From Petunia secreta (Eukaryota; Streptophyta; Magnoliopsida; Solanales; Solanaceae), in the NCBI GenBank assembly GCA_029990175.1, contig JARKIP010000010.1:47300001-47364000 (forward strand): 64,000 nucleotides of DNA, given 5' to 3'. This document shows, in pieces, positions 56,801 to 64,000 of the stretch. Made by a program: the position numbers and the translations under genes. How positions within the stretch are numbered: the first letter of the stretch is position 1; each line of letters starts with the position of its first letter. Under the pieces are notes generated by a model. The model ran no database searches and was not told the DNA's origin. It worked only from the letters and a program-made list of their open reading frames with translations.

Positions 56801-57849
56801 AAGAAGGCGCTGAAGAAGCTCGTGGTGAAGGATACGACAATATACCGGTTGGGGAAACAGTGGTTGGTAAAGCAGGGTCTTCACAGAGTGTTGTCGCTGA
56901 TGGAAGTCCCCCAAGAGGGAATTAGAACTCCCCCTAATGCAATTTTTGTGATCATGTTTCGAACAATTGCCCGTGTTTTGTGTGTGATTGCTATATTTTG
57001 GCCCCTTTTTTAGACTTTTGACTTACATCATCCGTTGCTTTGCTTATGACGATTTTAATTTTCATCGTAAATAATTTTTAGAGGATTATCTTGCAAAGTC
57101 GTGCCTGCGTGGGATTGAGCGCTGAGAGATTAGGCGACTTTTGTTAAGTAACGGACGCCCTGTTTATTCTAATGTCTAGAATGTTTGCCAGTGAGCCAGC
57201 TTGGGCATGTGCGTCCATTGTATGTGCGCTAGTGGCTGGCGGCTTAGATTGTGCATGTGATAGACAACTTTTATTAGGGCAGAACCCATACCCACAATGG
57301 GACATCTTTAGCTCGTTGTATGTAACGAGGCATTTTTGCGTTCAAGATAGAATATCTATGCTTGTATGCTCAAGTCTCTTAAGACTTTCTGGCACTATGC
57401 GGGTGGGCATCCCCATCGACATGTAGGTGCAATTTTTTTAATTGAAGATTTCAACTTACGATAATGCCTGGTGGCTGAACTAGAAGTGGTCTAGATTTAA
57501 GCGAGTAGTTTACCTCACTTTTGTCACGAAAAGTGAGTGTATTACTTCAACTTAAGTTGTGTCGGAGCTACGAATATTTGGATTGTAGATGGATCTGATT
57601 GTAAAACTGACTAAATAGAATAGTAGTTTTATTGATAAAGAGGGATGTTGGGCTTGAACTGTTATGGGTGAAAACCCGTAATGTAGTTGATAAGCGTGAA
57701 AATACTGTAATTAAAATTCAAAAAGAGACTAGTAACTTAATTAAAGTAGATATTGAAAAGAAATTGTACTTCCAAGTGCCATACTCCTCCCCCCCCCCCC
57801 TGAAACTTTTAATCAACCAGATAGTCAGAGCTGTCATCTTGGTTTATTA
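56801..57849. other. spacer of element C
   Basis: Region between antisense gene and protease, with no supported frame. GACTAAATAGAATAGTAG followed by TTTTATTGATAAA (57608-57638) resembles the spacer of element A. A C10 run lies at about 57790-57800. Confidence 0.5.
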
Positions 57850-58400
57850 GAGTTTTGAGGTCTTCGTCAGTATCAAAGGAGTTTACCTCTATTGATGTGT
57901 TGGGGACGGATGTTCGTAGGACCGTTGCCGTATAGTATTCCCTTGCCACTTCCTGATTTCTATTAATCTCTTTTACCCCTCATTCGGTAGGGTATTTGAG
58001 ATTTTTAATGTAGGGTGGAAGGCACTGCTTTGGCCTGGTGGATCCATGGTCGTCCTACGATGGCGTTATAAGGGACCCCTCATTTGACCACCTAGAAGGA
58101 TGCAACGTGGTTTAATCCTGGTATGCGTGTTGCAAGATCTATTTCTTCAACGTATTTTTCATAAGAGTTGTTCAAGCCAGCCAGTATGTAGACACTTGGT
58201 GTCACTTTCTCTTCATATCCTATTTCCCGAAGTGTATCCCACTTGATATTGTTTATAGCGCTGCCAGCGTCAACCTGGACGCGCTTGACATCTGTATCCC
58301 CTATTCTAAGTGTTATGATCAGGGCTTCGTGGTGAAGAGTGATGCAGCGATGCTATCCTCATCACTGAACAAGATCATTTTATCTCGGGTGTGGCCTCCA
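57850..58400 (-). pseudogene. aspartic protease remnant of element C
   Basis: The minus strand reads VQVDAGSAINNIKWDTL around 58230-58285, with the catalytic DAGS, then GLNNSYEKYVEEIDL (about 58140-58185) and a GRPWIHQAKAVPSTLH-type motif near 58020-58060. Ends without continuing into RT. Confidence 0.7.
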
Positions 58401-58407
58401 TCAGGCG

Positions 58408-58679
58408 CTACCTCGCTTTGATTTGGATCGTAAAAAACAATGTTAGGCCACCAACTATCACGTTGATGGACCTCTTAGGTTTCGGTAGATCTGGAGGACC
58501 CTTTGAGCACCTATTTTTAGCATACTTTTGCTTTCCTCTATCTGTCAGCAAGTCCTTCAAGTATCCTTTATTGAGCAGACCCATTACCTCTAGAATTAGA
58601 GCCCTGCAGCCAGAAGTCTCGTGCCCGTGATCTCTGTGGAAATCACAGTAGAGGTTTACATCCCTTTTGCCAGGCTCTG
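58408..58679 (-). pseudogene. gag C-terminus of element C, cut by element E
   Basis: The minus strand encodes EPGKRDVNLYCDFHRDHGHE, TSGCRALILEVMGLLNKGYL and KRSINVIVGG, matching the Cys/His end of Tat gag (B: YCEFYRDHGHTTEDC). It stops abruptly at 58680, where the LTR of element E begins. Confidence 0.8.
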
Positions 58680-59482
58680 TGATGCAGCCCGAACACGTGC
58701 TGATCATGTGTTCGATCCACCAAGGCCAATGACACGAAGGCAAGCCAAGCCAAGCTGCTATACGATGTCCACATTCACTTGGCTTGGTCGAAGGAAAGCA
58801 ACTACTCTGAAGCTGAGTACCTGAGCTCAAGAACCGAAGGCGTCACCTACAAGCTTGAGCTCGAAGGAGGGAGTGACCGAACCCCACCCGAACACTCAAC
58901 ATCGACGCCAAAGTCAAAAGGCAAATAATCGAAGGAAGAGCGATCGATGTCAAGACTGAGCAGAGCTGAGCAACCGAGCACCGAAGTGAAGGAACTCGAG
59001 CTCAAGTGTTCGAAGTCAAGTGTTCGGTTGAAGGAGTAACCGAACACTCATTAGACAGCCCTGCGTAGCTTACTCCTATTGGTCGCCTGTGACCATTTAC
59101 TGTTTTATCCTTAGCGTCGCCTATAATACTCGATTACATTTCAGTTGTAAAATTAAGTTATTGTTGAATGATCAAACATAGCAAGTGCTATTGTGAGTCT
59201 CCGATGGAGACGAACCCCGACGTGGGATTTTAAAGAACTTGTGTCATTCGGTGTCTTCGATTGAACATTTTCTTCTTGGTCATTCAGTTTGCAAGAAGCT
59301 TGTTCTTCTTGAGGATTGTTGCTTAGTATAGGTGATTCTTAACCTTAATTTGATCGAGCTTTGAGACAAGTTACTCACTGTTCTTTCGAATCAAAGCAAG
59401 TCTTGTCTTGCTTCTATCTTTTATTTCTTGTTGTTCTTCCGCGTTTTCGTGTTTAGCTAATCCTACGGATTTGCTTTCACCA
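58680..59482 (+). repeat. 5' LTR of element E (about 803 bp)
   Basis: Starts TGATGCAGCCCGAAC, like TGATGCCGGGCAATCC of D, and ends GCTTTCACCA three bases before the primer binding site. It contains repeated words around ACCGAACACTC and GAGCTCRAAG. TATA candidate CTATAATACTCG at about 59121. Confidence 0.8.
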
Positions 59483-59485
59483 TCT

Positions 59486-59501
59486 TGGTATCAGAGAAAG
59501 G
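59486..59501 (+). other. primer binding site of element E
   Basis: TGGTATCAGAGAAAGG: initiator tRNA-Met type, with one difference from the D site in the first 12 bases. Confidence 0.85.
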
Positions 59502-59604
59502 TTTGAGCTTGTTCTTACAACCTCAAATCCTTTTCGTTATATTCGTGCTTGTGTCTCCAGTTTCAGCTTTCTTTCTTGTTGATTGTTGTTGCTGTGGTGT
59601 TTAC

Positions 59605-59636
<32 letters not shown>

Positions 59637-60688
59637 TTCAAAAATTTTGGTTGATTTGTTGGTTGTTTAAATCAAACAACCATTAATTTGTGTTCACCAC
59701 TGTCCAAGAATTGATTTGAGCATCCGACGTACAACGTTTGTGACTAGGGTTTCTCGACAAAATTTTGGACTGTTTTGAACTTAGTGGTGACTGTTTTCGA
59801 ACCCCAGTGTGTTCTTGGTTGTTTTCGTTGAAGACTGGTGGTTCTTGATTGATTTGGGTGTGTTTTGTGCTTAAATTTTAGAAGTTCTATGATTTGAACT
59901 GTGTACGTACGCCGGAAAATTGTTACTGTCGAAACAGTGTACGAACACGAAGGAGCTGAGTCTTAGCTTAAAGAACTTTGAACAATTCCTCCGTTGTTGT
60001 TGTTACCGGAGTTGAAAGAAGCAACCCAAATTCTGTTGGCTATCGTGGTCAGTGAATGAAGTTAAAGTTGTCCATACGCCGGAGCAAATCTTCACTGTTC
60101 CATTGAAGAAGAAAGGGGTAAAGTGTAAAGATCAAAACCCCAGGTGAAATTTTGTCAGCTAGAAAAGGGAATGGATAAGGTAAAACCCTATCCGTACCAA
60201 GGAGGGACCACTCTTGTACGGACAAGAGTTGGTGTGATCGAAAGGGATTCTGAAGAGGAATCGAAGGGTAGATTCTCCTAGGTTTTCACTTTTCTTGTGT
60301 TCGATAAATCTAGTTAGTGGATCTAGAGTAATTCTTCCTACTCGAGTTCGTACTTACTCAATTGAGCTTATAGGAACTCGTGCATGGGTGACTGAAGTCC
60401 AAATTTCGTAGAAAATTCTTTGACTTCCGAAGCGCAGAGTAAATAGCGTCCGTTCCATCGAGTCGTATCAATTCACTCATCCCGAAGGAGATGTTGTAAC
60501 TTGTCAAATTCGAAGGAACTGAGTGAAGTTGATCAACCGAGGAAGAAATTGGCTACAAGTTCTTGAGTGACCAAAACACGAACCCATAAATTGAGTGGAC
60601 CCGAGTGCCACCCATCAAAGGTGAGGGAGCGTGTGAGGTGATTTGTAATCTTAAACATTTTATCTGGTCTTTGATTTGTGCAGGAATC
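59502..60688 (+). other. leader of element E
   Basis: Non-coding leader with an A-rich run at 59604-59625. AAAG followed by GTGAGGGAGCGTGTGAGGTG (60621-60640) and TTTGTGCAG (60675-60683) sit just before the gag ATG at 60689, matching the donor/acceptor-like pair of element D. Confidence 0.6.
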
Positions 60689-61956
60689 ATGGCTGGGAAT
60701 GGAGGCGATGGAAAAGGCATTGAGAAGCCTGAAGTTTCGTTAGCCGATCTCATGGCTGCGATACAAGGCATCAGTGCCGAAGTAAGAGGAGTGATTGCTC
60801 GAGTAGCTCAACTCGAGCAAGGAAGTGTGTCAGTGGCCTTACCTGGGTCCGGCGCTGGAACTAGCGACTCCACTCCGATGAAACCTGAGTTGTATGCTGA
60901 ACTTGTTCGACAACATTAGTTGACGAGTGAGGCTATTCGAAGAGAAATCTTGGGCAACCCACAAGCACAACCACAAAACTTGGGCAATCCCCAAGTTCCA
61001 CAACAAAACTTGGGCAATCACCGAGGTGAAAATCAAAACTTGGGCATTCCCCGAGGTGAAAAAGTACCGCTTCCGATTGTCCAAAGACAAGTTGAGAACG
61101 TTGATGAAGGGGTCAACAAAGGAGGTCATGGAAATTTCAGAGGTCGAGGCCAAGGCGCAAATGTTGATCGAAATATTGAGCGTGAGGCCGATGATCACTA
61201 TGATGAGTATCCGAACATGTTCGTGGTGTTCGAGATTCAAACTTGAACAGTGTCAAGATCACTATTCCACCCTTCAGAGGAACTAGTGATCCAGATGAAT
61301 ACCTTGAATGGAAGCTTAAAATGGAGCGAATCTTTAAAACCAATGAGATGACTGAAGAGAGAAAAGCTGCCCATGCCATTGCTTCGTTCGAAGTGTATGC
61401 ATCTACATGGTGGGAAGCTGACAAAAGGCATAGACGAAGGAATGCCTATCCTGAAGTCATTACTTGGGCACAGATGATGAGAGCGATTGATGCTAAGTAC
61501 TTGAGTGCCAAGTATAGGCAGACTCAATTTCAAAAGCTCTATGAGTTAAAGCAAGGGTTCAAGTCAGTTCAAGAATATCATGATGAGTTCGTGAGAATTC
61601 GATTGAACCTTGATCTGCAAGAAGATGAAGAGCAAGCCACTATTTGGTTCAAAAATGGCTTGGCTCGGGATGTGTCATCTCAATTGAGGCTACACGTGTA
61701 CCACACGTTGGAAGATGTGTTCGAAGCTGCTACCGAAGCTGAAAAATTCCTTAAGGACGATAAAGTAAATCGGTATCGAGGAGCTAGTACTTCTACTCCT
61801 ATGAACCGAGGTAAAGAATGGAAGAGTCCACATCCAACAAGTGCCAACACTGTTCGAGATTCGAAGAAACCCTTCGAGAGGGGTGTGACCGCTAACCAAC
61901 CAAGAGAAGTGGGAGGTAAAGTTCAACTAAACTCTCCCAGTGCTTCAAATATTTAG
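60689..61956 (+). pseudogene. gag of element E
   Basis: ATG 60689 (MAGNGGDGKGIEKPEV). TAG at 60917-60919 (one step from CAG), a frameshift near 61215-61240, then an open stretch (61243-61956) with the Retrotrans_gag domain: IPPFRGTSDPDEYLEWKLKM, ASTWWEADKRHRRRN, YELKQGFKSVQEYHDEF. It includes four LGNPQ/LGNHR-type repeats (60950-61060). The frame stops at TAG 61954-61956 just before the zinc knuckle CHKCKGYGHMAKEC, again explicable by CAG to TAG. Confidence 0.88.
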
Positions 61957-64000
61957 TGTCATAAATGCAAAGGTTATGGTCACATGGCAAAAGAGTGTCC
62001 AACGCGCAAGGTTATGCTAGTGCTCGACAATGGAGAAGTTTGTGAGTAGGCGAGTGACACCAAGGAGGAATTTATCGAGGAGACTGACCGAGCTGAACAT
62101 GATGATGGTCGTGAAGCTGCCGAAGCTGATCATCCGTAAATGTTTCTTGTCATTCGAAGGAAATTTGAGCTGCATGACTCTCGAAGAAGAGGACAACCAA
62201 AGAGAAAATCTTTTCCATGCCCCATGTCGAGTAAGAGGGAAGGTGTGTTCGATGATCCTCAACTCAGGTAGTTGTGCAAATGTGGTGAGCCAAACCTTGG
62301 TTTCACAAATGGGACTGCCTACTTTGAAACATCCCCACCCTTACAAATTACAATGGTTGAACGAGTGTGGAGAATTGAAGGTTGCCAAACAAGTGTGGAT
62401 CAAGTTTAGAATTGGAGAATATCAAGATGAGATGATGTTCGATGTGGTATCGATGCAAGCTTGTCATTTGCTATTGGGTCGATCATGGCAGTATGATCGA
62501 TTGGTTGTTCACAATGGAAGATCCAATACTTACACTGCAAAGCTCGAAGGAAAGAGTTTTATACTCAAACCCTTGTCTCCAAAACAAGTCACCGAGGACT
62601 ATAAACGGATGAAAGAATTGAAAGAAGCGGCCAAAGCTAAGTTTTCGATAGGAACAAATATTGTGGCCGAAGACAAAGACTCACCGCCCGAAGTAAGAAA
62701 TGTTTGTACAATCATGCAACCGGGTGAGTTTCTACGAGGCAACGACAATGATCAGATGATGATTTACCTCGTACACAAGGGTATCTTTCTAAACTCTAAT
62801 GATGATTTTCTAACGATAACCCTTTGCCTAGTGCTGTACAAAGTGTTTTGCAGGACTTTGGAGACATGTTTCCCGAAGAATTGCCAGGTGGATTACCTCC
62901 GTTGAGAGGAATCTAGCACTAGATTGACTTCGTACGGGGGTCTCAAATCCCCAACAAACCTGTATACCGGTGTAATCCTGAAGACACCAAAGAGCTCCAA
63001 AGGCAGGTTGATGAGTTGCTGAACAAGGGCCTTATTTAGAAAAACTTGTGTCCTTGCGCTGTTCCTGTTATCCTTGTCCCGAAGAAAGATGGAACGTGGC
63101 GAATGTGCGTTGATTGTCGAGCACTCAACAAAATAACGGTAAAGTATCGTCATCCTATCCCTCGATTAGATGACATGCTAGACGAGTTAAGTGGTTCTTC
63201 ATGCTTTACGAAGATAGACCTCAGGTCTGGTTACCACCAAATCCTAATGAAACCCGAAGACACGTGGAAAACCGCATTCAAGACCAAGTTCGGTCTCTAT
63301 GAATGGTTGGTGATGCCTTTTGGCTTATCTAATGCACTGAGCATATTCATGCGACTGATGAACCATGTGCTCAAACCGTTCATAAATAAGTTTGTTGTCG
63401 TTTACTTCGATGACATACTTGTTTATAGTAAATATGTGGATGAACATATCGAACACCTAAGGCTATTGCTTGATAAGCTTAGAGAAGAGAAATTATATGT
63501 TAACTTCAAGAAATGTGCCTTCTGTGTCGAACGTGTAGTCTTTCTAGGATTCGTTGTCAGTGCTAATGGTGTCGAAGTCGAAGATTCAAAAGTCGAAGCC
63601 GACGATTCAAAAGTCGAAGCCATCAAAGATTGGACAACTCTAACCTCGATATCACAAGTTCGTAGCTTCCATGGCTTAGCTAGCTTTTACCGAAGGTTTG
63701 TTCGTGACTTTAGCACCGTGGCAGCTCCTTTAACCGAGCTGGTTAAGAAAGACTATCCATTTATATGGGGAGAGTCCCAAGAGAGGGCTTTCCAAGAGTT
63801 GAAATGGAGGCTTTACTCTGCCCCGTTGTTGTAACTCCCTGATTTCGGCAAAGCATTCGAAGTCGAGTGTGATGCGTCCGGAGTTGGGATCGGAGGAGTG
63901 CTTATGCAAGAATCGAAACCGATCGCTTACTTTAGCGAAAAGCTTTAGGGTGCAGCCTTGAATTACTCAACGTATGACAAGGAGTTGTATGCCCTCATTC
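61957..64000 (+). pseudogene. protease, RT and RNase H of element E
   Basis: Zinc knuckle at 61957-62000; protease at about 62240-62290 reads MILNSGSCANVV, so the catalytic Asp of D/S/G has become Asn. The conserved MQACHLLLGRSWQYDRLVVH follows. After a frameshift near 62800 and several stops, RT is open at 63046-63834 (CAVPVILVPKKDGTWRMCVD, FTKIDLRSGYHQI, VVVYFDDILVYSK), including an in-frame 21-bp duplication (DSKVEADDSKVEA, 63575-63625). TAA at 63832-63834 and TAG at about 63946 interrupt the RNase H start (VECDASGVGIGGVL, 63863). Confidence 0.88.

Larger units (their letters stand above)
53476..58679 (-). mobile_element. element C: Tat derivative lacking RT and integrase, with antisense gene
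   Basis: Minus-strand order: partial gag (58679-58408), protease (about 58400-57850), spacer (57850-56900), antisense gene on the plus strand (54380-56800), purine tract (53972-53961) and 3' LTR (53960-53476). The 5' part of gag is replaced by element E, inserted at 58680. There is no RT, RNase H or integrase sequence. LTR start, spacer and gene order are shared with element A; the extra gene is shared with A and B. Confidence 0.78.
58680..64000 (+). mobile_element. element E: decayed chromovirus-like gypsy element, right part outside window
   Basis: Plus-strand relative of element D: 5' LTR (58680-59482), iMet-type primer binding site, 1.2-kb leader, gag and pol up to RNase H, where the window ends. 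Protein motifs track D closely (CHKCKGYGHMAKEC, KDGTWRMCVDCRALNKITVK), but the frame is broken many times. It is inserted in the gag of element C; the 3' LTR and target duplication are outside. Confidence 0.9.

Noticed and set aside
1..64000. Organelle-derived inserts or pararetrovirus copies
   Set aside because: I saw no plastid or mitochondrial gene sequence and no movement or coat protein motif; all RT sequences fit copia or gypsy elements.

Overview
The window is plant nuclear DNA from a eudicot. The evidence is two intron-containing plant genes (a bHLH transcription factor and a trichome-birefringence-like O-acetyltransferase), MITEs of several plant superfamilies, and nested LTR retrotransposons of plant lineages (copia, chromovirus-like gypsy, Tat-lineage gypsy). 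Solanaceae is my guess from the overall look of the repeats; nothing in the window proves it.

Genic part, 1-15.4 kb. A minus-strand copia element (1-3411, running off the left edge) sits with its 5' LTR inside the basic region of a plus-strand bHLH gene; the rest of that gene (three exons, 3412-5377) follows. Convergent to it is a minus-strand TBL/PMR5-type gene (6091-15359) whose five exons join, with canonical splice sites, into an intact 361-codon reading frame. Its 7.6-kb first intron holds four small or medium DNA transposons and a 4.2-kb MULE-like element. The MULE has a 9-bp target duplication and carries about 22 copies of a 113-bp hairpin-rich tandem repeat.

Repeat part, 15.4-64 kb. 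In order: element A (about 16.5-20.6 kb, minus, decayed Tat derivative with gag and protease but no RT-integrase); element B (21395-32889, plus, complete Tat-lineage element with LTRs of about 670 bp); element D (33980-41808, plus, young chromovirus-like gypsy with 845-bp LTRs and a perfect AATAG target duplication); a decayed minus-strand copia F split by other insertions (42.7-43.2 and 51.3-53.5 kb); element G (43239-51272, minus, a large non-coding LTR element with a 2.7-kb LTR, inserted in the RNase H of F); element C (about 53.5-58.7 kb, minus, Tat derivative related to A, inserted in F); and element E (58680 to the right edge, plus, decayed relative of D, inserted in the gag of C).

The most interesting system is a spliced gene on the strand opposite gag-pol in the Tat elements. 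It is near-complete in B (four exons, 31655 down to 28779) and recognisable in C (54380-56800) and A (16545-17640). It encodes a Transposase_28-like N-terminal domain, a charged linker and a C-terminal coiled coil. A and C have lost RT, RNase H and integrase but kept gag, protease and this antisense gene. B also carries a cloverleaf-capable tRNA-Lys(CTT)-like sequence between pol and the antisense gene. Most inactivating changes in B, D and E are nonsense codons explicable by C-to-T or G-to-A transitions, as expected for methylated, silenced elements.
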